Of a stretch of DNA of 64,000 bases, positions 46,305 through 55,405 are shown piece by piece. A model generated the notes under the pieces. It did no database searches and was not told where the DNA came from. It worked only from the letters and a program-made list of their open reading frames with translations. Origin of the DNA: Halioglobus sp. (GTDB lineage Bacteria; Pseudomonadota; Gammaproteobacteria; Pseudomonadales; Halieaceae); the NCBI GenBank assembly GCA_028825045.1, contig JAPKAY010000009.1:1-64000 (forward strand). Direction: 5' to 3'. Numbering within the stretch: the stretch's first letter is position 1; the number at the start of each line of letters is the position of its first letter. The translations under genes were made by a program, and so were the position numbers.

Positions 46305-47089
46305 TCACTGAAGGTAATATCCACCAGCGAGTCAAAGCTTTTGAGGAACCCCGCTTTGCCGACCGCGTGAGATTGCAAGGTGTGGATTAGGTTCTCGCCC
46401 TGCTCCGGCGCAAACGTGAGTGCCAGGCGATACGTGTCTACGGTGACCGAAAATGCGGGGGACAGTGCTCCGGTATTATGCAGTTCAATTTCTTCTATTT
46501 GTTGTGACTCAGTGTTTAACTGCAATGTGCCGCGCAGCAAATCCCGGGACTTCTCCAGCGCTTTTACCCGCGGGGTGAAAGAGAAGTTCAAATGGGCGTC
46601 CCCTTGTGCCGATTCCTGCTCAGCCCCTCCCTCCAAGACCTGCAACGTTTCAACATCCACCATGTAGCTATAGCCGTCGGTATCGGGGTCGATATCATCA
46701 ATGCGCTTTCTTTCCGCCTCACGAAACTCTTCCAGACGATCTTCGTCCGGTGCCTCACCATTAACCGAGAGCAGCTGCCGCCGAACACTTTGTTCACGCT
46801 GAGGGTCGCTGTGAACGAGGCGCAGCTCATCTCCCTCAGTCACTGCCATAGTGAACGACCAGTCATCATCCAGAGCGGTCGCATCCAGCTTTTCCAGCGC
46901 GGCTTTTACTAGAATTTTTGGGTCAGGGGTTTCGGCTAAGGCGCCGGAATGCCAGAGGAATAGGCCGCAATAAATACTCACGAAAAAAGCAGTAATCAAC
47001 GTTTTGCAAAAACCAGGCTGACCCTCGCCCAAACGCTGCAAATCAGACACTCGAGGTGACCATTGAGGCTGACTACGCTGACCAGACAA
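46283..47089 (-). CDS. Exported protein of unknown function
   Basis: Up to 268 residues. A hydrophobic stretch (about 29-52, LITAFFVSIYCGLFLWHSGA then LAE) is a signal peptide, which implies that the true start lies nearer to it than the TTG at 47089. The mature part is acidic and beta-rich with a SYMVDVETLQVLEGG segment, reminiscent of the LolA/outer-membrane lipoprotein-sorting style fold but without clear motifs. It begins just upstream of the Coq4-like gene end, 17 bases apart on the same strand, so they may be co-transcribed. Confidence 0.6.
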   Translation of the reverse strand: MSGQRSQPQWSPRVSDLQRLGEGQPGFCKTLITAFFVSIYCGLFLWHSGALAETPDPKILVKAALEKLDATALDDDWSFTMAVTEGDELRLVHSDPQREQSVRRQLLSVNGEAPDEDRLEEFREAERKRIDDIDPDTDGYSYMVDVETLQVLEGGAEQESAQGDAHLNFSFTPRVKALEKSRDLLRGTLQLNTESQQIEEIELHNTGALSPAFSVTVDTYRLALTFAPEQGENLIHTLQSHAVGKAGFLKSFDSLVDITFSDYKRAAP

Positions 47090-47106
47090 TTGTGTGCACC
47101 ACTGCC

Positions 47107-48135
47107 TTACTGCAACGCTGGACGCAGTTTACTTTGGCGTAGCTGCAGGTTATATCTGACCAGTTGAAATCCAAGTGTCAATTTCTTCCACAGAGACGGG
47201 CTCTCGGCAGATTCCAGCAGGTCTGGTGGAAACACACTTTGATAGGTGGGGATATCGTACTTGTCGCGTATCGACTCGAGTGAGTTATTCCATTCCGCCT
47301 CCCATTCAATATCCATCATATAGGGGGTTTCGCGACCATGCTGCCAGGCCTCGGTGACTATTTGCATTAGCACCGTGAAACCCCGGGGCTCACTGGTGGT
47401 GCTCAAGGCCATACCAAATGCCAGGAACATCCCGGAATAATTATGACCGAACTGGGCCAGCTGGAATGCAGAGATCGCGATCTCATTTGAGGAATGCGTG
47501 GTGTATCCCGCAACCAAATGCCAGACATCGTGCATTTGTAGTATGCGAGCATTCAAGTAGTGCAGAGAGTGTGGCTTCGCGTTCAGTTTGATGCCTTCCC
47601 GGTCGAGCACCTCCGGGTCGTAGCCATTCTCCACAATCATATTATTCAGAGATTTTCCGAGACTACCCTGCGGACAGTGGGCCAGGGCATCCATGTCTGT
47701 AAATCCTGGAATCGGACTGGTCAATGCAATGGCAGCACCGAGATGGTTGCGGGCATTGCTCTCGGCAATAGCTTCATAATCGGGATGCACTTTTTCACCC
47801 AGTGCGGCTACCGCAACAGTAACGGTGTAAGCGTCATAGCCCTCAGGCGGTCCTTGAACAACCTCCCAGAACGCCTCCCAAAAACTGTCTTCCAGGGGTG
47901 CTTCAGCCAGACCCGTGGGAACTTCCGGTGCAGAACCAGAGCCAAGCCAGGCGGTGGCGATATTGTCGTATACGGCTTCGATTGCATCGGGACAGGAATA
48001 CCCGGCCCAAATCATCGCACCTGTTATCGGAATGAACCCGGACCGATCGCCGCGCTTTACCGCCGCGACAGCCCCGACGAGGGTTGCTGCATCAGTTCTT
48101 TTGGCGGCCTGCTGAATTTTGTCACGCAATGACAT
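47107..48135 (-). CDS. Long Coq4-family protein
   Basis: 342 residues from an ATG with AAGGAG eight bases upstream. An N-terminal ~130-residue extension precedes a Coq4 domain: MDALAHCPQGSLGKSLNNMI, then LQMHDVWHLVAGY with His202, Asp203, His206 (HDxxH zinc motif) and a helical C-terminal half. Coq4 organises ubiquinone synthesis and removes the quinone C1 group in eukaryotes. Bacterial relatives are little studied and this one is longer than usual. The window also has a second Coq4-like gene (1-423) and two ABC1/Coq8-like kinases (60.6-63.4 kb). Confidence 0.83.
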   Translation of the reverse strand: MSLRDKIQQAAKRTDAATLVGAVAAVKRGDRSGFIPITGAMIWAGYSCPDAIEAVYDNIATAWLGSGSAPEVPTGLAEAPLEDSFWEAFWEVVQGPPEGYDAYTVTVAVAALGEKVHPDYEAIAESNARNHLGAAIALTSPIPGFTDMDALAHCPQGSLGKSLNNMIVENGYDPEVLDREGIKLNAKPHSLHYLNARILQMHDVWHLVAGYTTHSSNEIAISAFQLAQFGHNYSGMFLAFGMALSTTSEPRGFTVLMQIVTEAWQHGRETPYMMDIEWEAEWNNSLESIRDKYDIPTYQSVFPPDLLESAESPSLWKKLTLGFQLVRYNLQLRQSKLRPALQ

Positions 48136-48212
48136 TATCTATCTCCTTCCTGGCGAACCAGAATGCCCCAGCGAGCGAAATTCCGCCGCTGTGTGCCTGT
48201 CTAATATGTACA

Positions 48213-48232
48213 GATGTCAATTATACGACATC
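48213..48232. promoter_or_regulatory. Inverted repeat in a divergent intergenic region
   Basis: GATGTC (48213-48218) and GACATC (48227-48232) are exact inverted arms over eight AT-rich bases, between the leftward Coq4-like gene and the rightward SNase-like gene. Likely a regulator site covering one or both promoters. The regulator is unknown. Confidence 0.4.
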
Positions 48233-48326
48233 CGCAGCCATTGACCAGCAGATTATCGGCATAACCGGGGATAGACAGTGCCCAGTACACTTACTTGTCG
48301 CTTTGCGAATATGAAATTATACTCGA

Positions 48327-48824
48327 ATGATGCGATTTACTAATAAGCTTGGACGTCTGGCTAGCATCGCGATGGTGTGGATAGCATGCTTGGCTGCCCC
48401 GGTATTTGCCTATGAGATCTCCAGCTCTGCCATAGTCAACAACGATGGTAGCCTACGAATAAAAGGGAAAACTGTTTCTCTTTATGGCATCTATATCCCC
48501 GAGACCAATCAAACGTGCAAGACTTATAGAATCCCACCGGCCTGCGGATCGCGAGCGGCCGTAGCGCTGGACTTCAAAATTAGTGGCTTTGTCCGCTGCG
48601 AAGTAATGAGTGAACATAACAAACGCAGTGTTGTCGGCCGATGTCGTGTCAACGCCTCAAAATTCGATGACGGTGACGACCTTAGCGCCTATTTACTCCA
48701 AAAAGGATGGGCCGTGGCACTACCCGATGCGCCATTTGAATACCAAACTCTCGAAAAAATAGCCAGAACCCGCGGGTTTGGTGTCTGGGGCATGCCCGTC
48801 GACCGGATCATCAATCGTCCTTGA
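48327..48824 (+). CDS. Exported SNase-fold protein with altered active site
   Basis: 165 residues with a signal peptide (1-28, ending VFA). The OB-fold nuclease pattern is visible (NNDGSLRIKGKTVSLYGIYIPE, CGSRAAVAL, VRCEV, LSAYLLQKGWAVAL, FGVWG). Active thermonucleases have DGDT, a key Arg before the AG-I-D-A-PE strand and a later Arg. Here these read DGSL, Ser51 and GIYIPE, so metal and catalytic residues look lost. It may be a non-catalytic nucleic-acid- or protein-binding member. Three or four Cys could form disulfides in the periplasm. Confidence 0.72.
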   Translation: MMRFTNKLGRLASIAMVWIACLAAPVFAYEISSSAIVNNDGSLRIKGKTVSLYGIYIPETNQTCKTYRIPPACGSRAAVALDFKISGFVRCEVMSEHNKRSVVGRCRVNASKFDDGDDLSAYLLQKGWAVALPDAPFEYQTLEKIARTRGFGVWGMPVDRIINRP

Positions 48825-48918
48825 GGCGCGACTCTCACCGCTGCCCCCGCCCTCCCCGGTCATTGCACACGCACTCTACTTGACCTATAAAGAGCGTTCA
48901 TAATCAGGTGGGGCTCCC

Positions 48919-50799
48919 ATGAATAACTACTGCACCCTTGCATTAGCGTTAACCCTCTGCTCATTTGGCGCCAGTGCGCAAGACAGGCAATTACTTTGGG
49001 GCGACACGCACCTGCATACGTCTTTTTCTTCCGACGCCTACACCAATAACAATTTGACTGCTGATCCAGACACCGCTTATCGCTACGCGACAGGCTTGCC
49101 AGTGATTCACCCTTACCACAAGTCACGGACGCAGATCGGAACGCCTCTGGACTTTCTGGTGGTATCGGACCACGCCGAGTTTCTGGGAGAAATCCGCAAC
49201 ATCCACATCAACGGAGTAGACACCCAGGGATTGGGTCCCATTGATACCGTTAAGGCGTGGGTTGCGGCTTACATATTGAATGAAGCAATCGACACTGGCA
49301 ACGGGAGAGAGCTATTCGTTCGAGTGCTCCCCGATCCAGACCTGACGCCACTGGAAGACGCTGAGGCCAGTGGTCTCCAGAACAGTGATCTGGGCATTCT
49401 GCCCATGCCCAGGCAAGTTGAGTTTGACACCTGGCGCCAAATTACCGACGCCGCTGATTATTACAACAAGCCCGGTGAATTCACTGCCCTGATCGGCTGG
49501 GAGTGGAGTTCAATTCCCGCAGGCGCCAATCTGCATCGGGTGGTTATTTCAGACAGCGATGCCCCAACCGCACAGCTTTACGACCCCTTTGGCCTGGACG
49601 ATAGCCCCTTTCCGGAAGACCTGTGGGCTTGGCTGGAAAAAACCAGCAAGGAGACGGGAGCGCGATTTACCGCCATCCCGCACAACTCCAATATATCCAA
49701 AGGCTACATGTTTTCCGATAAATCGCTGCGCGGTAAGCCCTTTACTGAGGACTATGTAGCACTGCGCAGTAAATGGGAGCGCGTAGCCGAGATTACACAA
49801 ATCAAAGGTGACTCGGAAACGCATCCCAAATTTTCACCTGAGGATGAGTTCGCCGATTTTGAGACATACCCGTATTACATCCAGCGCAAGTGGACCGAGT
49901 ATCAACCACAGCGCGGAGACTTCGTTCGCGAGACGCTAAAGCAGGGACTTGAGCTCGAATCAAAACTCGGACAAAACCCGTATATGCTCGGCGTGATCGG
50001 ATCAACCGATTCGCATACCGCGCTCTCCTCCGCCGAGGAGGATAACTTCCATGGCAAGTTGGCGACCGATTCCATCCCGGCGAACAAGCAAAAGAGATTC
50101 ACCGGGGAAGGCCCAGGCTCCAGCGGCTGGGCAATGTCGGCCTCGGGCATGGCCGCAGTCTGGGCTGAAAGTAATACCCGCGAAGGCATCCTCGATGCAC
50201 TGCAGCGTAGAGAAGTCTATGCCACGACAGGCCCGCGTATCGCAGTCCAGTTTTATGGCGGCAGTGATTTTACAGAAGCAGACCTGGAAAGCGCTGACTT
50301 GCACGCACTTGCCGCTGAACGCGGCGTTCCTATGGGGGGTGAGCTGGTGCAGGCAGAGCCGCCGTCCTTTCTGGTACTCGCAGCGAAAGATCCCAAAGGC
50401 GCCAATCTTGATCGAATACAGGTTGTGAAGGGTTGGCTGGGACCTGACGGGAAGTCCCACGAAAAAGTATTCGACGTTGCCTGGTCGGATGAGCGCGAAT
50501 TCGGCCCCGGTGGCCGACTGCCCGCTGTCGGAAACACGGTGAACCTGAAAACCGGCAAGGTTGATAACAGCATTGGCGCCACGGAGCTGGCTACCGTCTG
50601 GACGGACCCGGAATTTAATCCACAGCTCTCCGCATTTTACTACGTCAGGGTTTTGCAGATACCAACAGCGCGACACTCTCTGCTGGACGCCATTGCACTG
50701 GGCATGGAACATGCTGCAGATCAACCGGATACGATTCAGGAGCGGGCCTATACATCGTCGATCTGGTACCGACCTTCTCCCGAGGCGTCTGCGGGTTAA
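48919..50799 (+). CDS. DUF3604 exported protein (PHP-like metal hydrolase fold)
   Basis: 626 residues, signal peptide (1-21, ending ASAQ). The start LLWGDTHLHTSFSSDAY gives an HxH metal motif, with VVSDHAEFLG, ALIGWEWS, TAIPHNSN and GSTDSHTAL as further ligand segments, as in DUF3604 proteins related to PHP phosphoesterases. Substrate unknown; such proteins are frequent in marine bacteria near sulfatases. Here it converges with a sulfatase gene seven bases away. The ATG follows a GGTGGGG stretch. Confidence 0.85.
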   Translation: MNNYCTLALALTLCSFGASAQDRQLLWGDTHLHTSFSSDAYTNNNLTADPDTAYRYATGLPVIHPYHKSRTQIGTPLDFLVVSDHAEFLGEIRNIHINGVDTQGLGPIDTVKAWVAAYILNEAIDTGNGRELFVRVLPDPDLTPLEDAEASGLQNSDLGILPMPRQVEFDTWRQITDAADYYNKPGEFTALIGWEWSSIPAGANLHRVVISDSDAPTAQLYDPFGLDDSPFPEDLWAWLEKTSKETGARFTAIPHNSNISKGYMFSDKSLRGKPFTEDYVALRSKWERVAEITQIKGDSETHPKFSPEDEFADFETYPYYIQRKWTEYQPQRGDFVRETLKQGLELESKLGQNPYMLGVIGSTDSHTALSSAEEDNFHGKLATDSIPANKQKRFTGEGPGSSGWAMSASGMAAVWAESNTREGILDALQRREVYATTGPRIAVQFYGGSDFTEADLESADLHALAAERGVPMGGELVQAEPPSFLVLAAKDPKGANLDRIQVVKGWLGPDGKSHEKVFDVAWSDEREFGPGGRLPAVGNTVNLKTGKVDNSIGATELATVWTDPEFNPQLSAFYYVRVLQIPTARHSLLDAIALGMEHAADQPDTIQERAYTSSIWYRPSPEASAG

Positions 50800-50805
50800 C
50801 CCGGA

Positions 50806-52329
50806 TTACTCGGGGTCACGGGTTTTTTTACGCTTCTTAAAAGCCCTGATCATCGTCCGGCGAGACTGCGTTACAAAATCCTGCACCAACATATAGTCCT
50901 TGAGGGCCTGCGGATTTTTTCGGTCGAGAAACGCGGGGAGCATAGGATCGCTCGTATCGCGCATCGATACCTCAAGCGCATTTCTTAATTGCGTTATCTC
51001 CGGCTGATATTGAGAGTCAGCTATCAAATTGACCAGAGCGTTCGGATCATTCTGGATATCATAGAATTCTTCCAACGCCCGGTATTCCAAAAAATCCATA
51101 CGGTCGGCCAGTGATGGATTATCCTTCGCCAATTCAAGCATGCGCTGATGAGTAGGGGTACTTGAGGTAGCGGACGTCATTGTTCGCTGTCCATCGGACC
51201 AGGGATTGAAGACATACAGAAAGCGTTGACTCTCTATCGCCCGCATCGGGTTGCGGTCACCACGGGAATTTTCGTTGTACTCCTTAACAACCCAGTTCCG
51301 ATCACGCTGCGGTTCGCCTTTGAGCAGGGGCAAAAAGCTGCGTCCCTGTAAGCTTTTGGGAGCATCGGCACCAATACTGTCAAGTAGGGTCGGCAGGATG
51401 TCCACGGCAGACACCATGTGCTGTGCGTCGATGGAGTTCGCTTTCGCCACGCCCGGCCAGCGAACAATGAGAGGTGTACGCGTACTGTGGTGATAGAGTT
51501 GAGTTTTCGCAAAAGGAAAAGCCATACCGTGATCTGAAAGGAAAAGGGTGAGGGTGTTGTCAGCTTCACCAGACTTCTCAAGCGCCTGCAACACGTGTCC
51601 CACTGCATCATCAGCGCGCCGCACCGAAGAGTAGTAGTGGGCCAATTCCTGACGCACAACCGGGTCATCTACAAGATAACCGGGAACTGCGACCTCCTCT
51701 GCCGTGTAAACGCGCGAAGGAACAAAAGCATCATCAATCGGCTTACCGGCTTTGTCCAAACCAAAATAGGGCCTATGAGGGTCCGCAATATTGATCAGTA
51801 TACAAAAAGGTTTACCCGCTGCTTTGGCACTGCGAATCCCCTCGGCAGTGGCAAAACCATAGGACCCTGCATCTTTTTTGTCGTACTTGGCACCCTTGGG
51901 CACATTGTCGAGCACCAGATCCCATGGATAAGGCGTATACGGTGTCGAATCCTTGAGTTTGTGGCGAATTGCAGTGAAGTAGCCAGCTTTTTTTGCCAGA
52001 TCGGCAAGGGTCGGATAGTCCGGCGCCCTGTTCTGGAAAAACCCTTCTACTCTATTACTGTGCGGATAGCGCCCTGACCACATAACATTGCGAGATGGCA
52101 TACAGTTGGCCACCTGAACATGGGCATATTCAAAGCGCAAACCGTCTTGCGCAAGTTGGTCGATATTGGGAGTGATTTCGGCTACATCGGATCCAAATAT
52201 GCCTACAGAATCCGCATTCATATCATCAACGGTAATTAGCAAAAGGTTCGGCTTTTCGGACGCGCCCATCGCGACGCCGCACCAACCAAACCAGGCCAAA
52301 ATAAGTATGGAAGAAACCCAACGAGACAT
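50806..52329 (-). CDS. Exported type I (formylglycine) sulfatase
   Basis: 507 residues from ATG 52329, with AAAGG eight bases upstream; signal peptide to about 23. Alkaline-phosphatase superfamily sulfatase: metal Asp pair in LITVDDMN, the maturation motif Cys76-Met-Pro-Ser-Arg with SGRYPHSN, NIADPHRPYF, FLSDHGMAF and TPLIVRWPG. Cys76 must become formylglycine through a sulfatase-modifying enzyme, not seen in the window. The fold resembles the heparan N-sulfatase-like S1 group; sulfated glycans or steroid sulfates are possible substrates. Divergent from the sulfotransferase gene. Confidence 0.92.
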   Translation of the reverse strand: MSRWVSSILILAWFGWCGVAMGASEKPNLLLITVDDMNADSVGIFGSDVAEITPNIDQLAQDGLRFEYAHVQVANCMPSRNVMWSGRYPHSNRVEGFFQNRAPDYPTLADLAKKAGYFTAIRHKLKDSTPYTPYPWDLVLDNVPKGAKYDKKDAGSYGFATAEGIRSAKAAGKPFCILINIADPHRPYFGLDKAGKPIDDAFVPSRVYTAEEVAVPGYLVDDPVVRQELAHYYSSVRRADDAVGHVLQALEKSGEADNTLTLFLSDHGMAFPFAKTQLYHHSTRTPLIVRWPGVAKANSIDAQHMVSAVDILPTLLDSIGADAPKSLQGRSFLPLLKGEPQRDRNWVVKEYNENSRGDRNPMRAIESQRFLYVFNPWSDGQRTMTSATSSTPTHQRMLELAKDNPSLADRMDFLEYRALEEFYDIQNDPNALVNLIADSQYQPEITQLRNALEVSMRDTSDPMLPAFLDRKNPQALKDYMLVQDFVTQSRRTMIRAFKKRKKTRDPE

Positions 52330-52513
52330 ATCAATCACCTTTGAATGATAGGGCTACCATAGTACGTCAACCCATTTTTTCCAAGCCTGAAAAAAAACAC
52401 TATGTGAACCCCATCGCAGTGGAATCGAATGTGGAAGAACGGGGCGAGCTCTGCTAGTGTTCACTCTCACTATTATTCTTCTATAATTTTTGCGGTGGCG
52501 CCAGAAAAGCTCT

Positions 52514-53224
52514 ATGTCGTCCTATCTTTTTGTTCTCTGTCCACCCTATAGTGGCTCTACGCTGTTATGGAAATTAATCTCGACTTCCAACAATGTGTCA
52601 GCACTCCCCTCAGAAGGCCAATCGCTACCGGAGCTGAAAACCTTGATGCGAGGCAAGCCCTGGGATGCCGCACAGGTTCTTCCCTGGCCGGAAATTAAGG
52701 CTGTGTGGGAAACCTACTGGGACAAGGGCAAGCCTGTACTGCTGGAAAAAAGTCCGCCAAATTTGATTCGTGTGGATGATATTCTGGCCCACTTTCAGCC
52801 GGTCAAGTTCGTTGTCATGGTCAGAAACCCCTACGCTCATGCCGAGGGTCTTATAAGACGTAATGATATGAAGCTAAAACGTGCGGCAAATTTTTCCATG
52901 ATGTGCCTGCGTACACAGATGGCCAATGTTCGAAAACTTGACGACGTACTGGTTCTGACTTACGAATCCCTGGTTGAAGATCCGGTTAAGGCCTGTCAAC
53001 AGCTTGCCGCGTTCATGCCCCACCTGGACGATATAGACCCTGCAGCAAGCTTTGAAGTGCACTCTATCGACGGTACGCTCGAGCGTCCTATTACCGATTT
53101 GAACGCCAAGAAAATTGCCAGCCTCGATGCCGACACAATCGCTGCCATGAACGAAGTTTTTGTCCAACATGAGCAGACTTTTGAAGACTGGGGTTACACG
53201 TTAATGGTTCCAGATTCAGCATAA
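52514..53224 (+). CDS. Sulfotransferase family protein
   Basis: 236 residues from ATG 52514 (MSSYLFVLCPPYSGSTLLWK). The P-loop-like 5'-PSB motif PPYSGSTLL and the 3'-phosphate region VMVRNPYAHAEGLIRRN match PAPS-dependent sulfotransferases. It would add sulfate to a hydroxyl or amine of a glycan, lipid or small molecule. Head-to-head with a sulfatase gene (185 bases between starts), which suggests a shared sulfated compound. The start has a weak ribosome site; an upstream GTG at 52490 is possible. Confidence 0.82.
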   Translation: MSSYLFVLCPPYSGSTLLWKLISTSNNVSALPSEGQSLPELKTLMRGKPWDAAQVLPWPEIKAVWETYWDKGKPVLLEKSPPNLIRVDDILAHFQPVKFVVMVRNPYAHAEGLIRRNDMKLKRAANFSMMCLRTQMANVRKLDDVLVLTYESLVEDPVKACQQLAAFMPHLDDIDPAASFEVHSIDGTLERPITDLNAKKIASLDADTIAAMNEVFVQHEQTFEDWGYTLMVPDSA

Positions 53225-53340
53225 GTCCCGCAAAGTTTGCCGTGCTCTGGGTGGATACCGTCGGCTGTGTATAACGCTCATCGCAAATAGCTGTGTACTC
53301 ACGCGCCCAAAGGGCCTCGTTATAGTCTGAGAGAAATACC

Positions 53341-54357
53341 ATGGTAGCAAGCAGTCACAACCAGCAATTTCAACTCGCCGCCAGACCGCAGGGCGAAATC
53401 AAACCAACGGATTTTGAGTTAGTCGATATGCCCATGCCTGTTCCCGGAGCGGGTGAGGTTCTGGTCGAGGTCCAATACCTCACCGCAGAACCTGCCATGA
53501 AGGGCTGGATGGAAGCGCGCGTGGATTATGTAGCGCCAATAGAAATCGGCGATGTCATGCGCGGCCAAGGAGCCGGCATAGTTCTACAATCGGATCATCC
53601 CGGCTATCCCAAGGGCACCCTGGTATCCGGGCACTTCGGTTGGCGCCGCTATCTTGTCAGTGATGGTCGCTCCATTCCCCTGCGGAAAATCCCCGCGGGA
53701 GTTCCATCCACCACCGCACTCAATGTACTTGGTATAACGGGGCTCACCGCATGGTTTGGCATGCTGGATATCGGCATGCCGCAACCGGGTAACACAGTGC
53801 TTGTATCAGGTGCCGCCGGCGCTACCGGCTCTGTAGCGGGACAACTGGCACGTATCGCCGGCGCCCGAGTCATTGGTATTGCTGGCGGCCAGAAAAAGTG
53901 TGAGTGGCTAGTGTCCGAGCTTGGCTTTGAAGCCGCTATTGACTATAAATCTGAAGACACATCAGCACGTGTTGCACAGTTGTGCCCCGATGGGCTGGAT
54001 GTGTACTTTGATAATGTGGGCGGAGAGATACTGGACGTAGCCCTGAACAATCTTGCAGACCGGGCGCGTGTCGTATTGTGCGGCGGCATTTCTCGCTACA
54101 ACGAGAGCGGACCAATTGCCGGACCGGCGAATTACTTTAATCTCGTTTACAGGCGGGCGCGCATGGAAGGATTCATCGTGCTCGATTACGCATCGCGCTT
54201 TTCAGAGGCGATCTCAGGCTTGACCAAACATCTGGATAGCGGCGAGCTGCATCATCGCGAAACTGTCCTGCAAGGTTTCGAACAATTGCCTCAGGCATTG
54301 ATGGATTTGTTTCGTGGCAGCAATATGGGCAAGCAACTGGTCGCCGTGAATCCTTGA
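53341..54357 (+). CDS. Zinc-free MDR: NADP-dependent enone/alkenal reductase (PTGR/CurA-like)
   Basis: 338 residues. It lacks zinc-binding cysteine clusters; VLVSGAAGATGSVAGQLAR is the NADP-binding loop typical of the leukotriene B4 12-hydroxydehydrogenase / CurA group, with ALNVLGITGLTAWFGM and DVYFDNVGGEILD. It reduces C=C of alpha,beta-unsaturated carbonyls. The ThuA-like gene starts nine bases after the stop, so the two are probably one operon. Confidence 0.9.
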   Translation: MVASSHNQQFQLAARPQGEIKPTDFELVDMPMPVPGAGEVLVEVQYLTAEPAMKGWMEARVDYVAPIEIGDVMRGQGAGIVLQSDHPGYPKGTLVSGHFGWRRYLVSDGRSIPLRKIPAGVPSTTALNVLGITGLTAWFGMLDIGMPQPGNTVLVSGAAGATGSVAGQLARIAGARVIGIAGGQKKCEWLVSELGFEAAIDYKSEDTSARVAQLCPDGLDVYFDNVGGEILDVALNNLADRARVVLCGGISRYNESGPIAGPANYFNLVYRRARMEGFIVLDYASRFSEAISGLTKHLDSGELHHRETVLQGFEQLPQALMDLFRGSNMGKQLVAVNP

Positions 54358-54366
54358 GTCACTCTT

Positions 54367-55197
54367 ATGAGCATCATCAACTACAGCGCTACGCAACGCC
54401 TACTGACCCTTGCCCGGGGGCATCCTTACGACAGGGAAGCTTTTCACACCCTCTTTGACGGGCTGGATGAGTTCGATGTCTGTCACGCGGAACAACCGGT
54501 GGCACAACGTTTTCTTGGACCGCAGGCGGCGCAGGATTTTGATGCGATCGTCTGCTATGACATGCCGGGGGTTGATTTTACTGCTGCCGATGCGCCCCGA
54601 CTATTAAGCCCCGACCCTGAGGTTACAGAAAGTTATCTCGCTATGCTGGAAGCAGGTATTGGTATGGTGTTTATGCATCACTCCATCGCGGCCTGGCCCG
54701 CATGGCCTGAGTACGCAGAGATTGTCGGCGGGCGATTTCACTATCGTCCCGCCCAATTGCGCGGTCAGTTATGGCCAGATTCAGGCTATCGCCATCAGGT
54801 GACGCATACAGTGAGCAAAGTTAGCTCGCATCCCGTAACGGAAGGTATCCCCGCGCACTTTGAGATCACTGATGAAGTCTATCTGTGCCCTATTTTCGAA
54901 GACGATGTAATACCCCTGCTACGCAGTGATTATCAATTTGAGCCAGACAACTTTTATTCAGCAACCAAAGCGGTTGCAGGTGAAATGAATTCCCGCGGTG
55001 GCTGGACTCACCCCAAGGGTTCCAATCTGGTGGGCTGGGTCAAGCGCTGTGGTAACAGTCCTATCGTCTATTTGCAGGGTGGAGATGACGCCCAAGCGAT
55101 GGCTAACCAGCATTTCAAGCGCCTCATACATAACGCCGTCAAATGGGTGAGCAGTACTGAAGCCCGAGACTGGGCGAAGTCTGGCGGCGGTCGATAA
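54367..55197 (+). CDS. ThuA-like (trehalose-utilisation) domain protein
   Basis: 276 residues with the glutamine-amidotransferase-like ThuA fold: ARGHPYDREAFHTLF, DAIVCYDMPG, GIGMVFMHHSIAAWPAWPEY, VTHTVSKVSSHPVTEGIP and WVKRCGNSPIVYLQGGDD. ThuA proteins take part in sugar or polyol catabolism or redox steps in some operons, but enzymatic role is unsettled. No ribosome site; translation is probably coupled to the upstream reductase gene. Confidence 0.85.
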   Translation: MSIINYSATQRLLTLARGHPYDREAFHTLFDGLDEFDVCHAEQPVAQRFLGPQAAQDFDAIVCYDMPGVDFTAADAPRLLSPDPEVTESYLAMLEAGIGMVFMHHSIAAWPAWPEYAEIVGGRFHYRPAQLRGQLWPDSGYRHQVTHTVSKVSSHPVTEGIPAHFEITDEVYLCPIFEDDVIPLLRSDYQFEPDNFYSATKAVAGEMNSRGGWTHPKGSNLVGWVKRCGNSPIVYLQGGDDAQAMANQHFKRLIHNAVKWVSSTEARDWAKSGGGR

Positions 55198-55339
55198 GGT
55201 CTAGTGGAGATCAATCAAGGCACCCCTTATTGAGAGTGTGTGGCGTAATCCACGATGCGGCAAGTAACGGCATCGCCTGACTTGAAAGCACTGCGAAGTG
55301 ATTTCACAGCTCGACATTTTCGCGCGCAGAAGAATTAGC

Positions 55340-55355
55340 TGTGAACTTTTTCACA
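55340..55355. promoter_or_regulatory. CRP/Vfr-type binding site
   Basis: TGTGAACTTTTTCACA matches TGTGA-N6-TCACA exactly in both half sites. It is centred about 58-61 bases upstream of the predicted start near 55406, the class I activation distance. It would place the small transcript at 55406-55611 under cAMP-CRP control. Confidence 0.7.
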
Positions 55356-55370
55356 GTCTGCATTCTTTAA

Positions 55371-55399
55371 TTGACCCTGCGGCCGATGAAGCGCATTAT
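55371..55399 (+). promoter_or_regulatory. Sigma-70 promoter of the small transcript
   Basis: -35 TTGACC (55371-55376) and -10 CATTAT (55394-55399) are 17 bases apart, five of six and five of six matches to consensus. The CRP-type site lies just upstream. Start expected at about 55405-55408. Confidence 0.65.
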
Positions 55400-55405
55400 C
55401 CGCGC

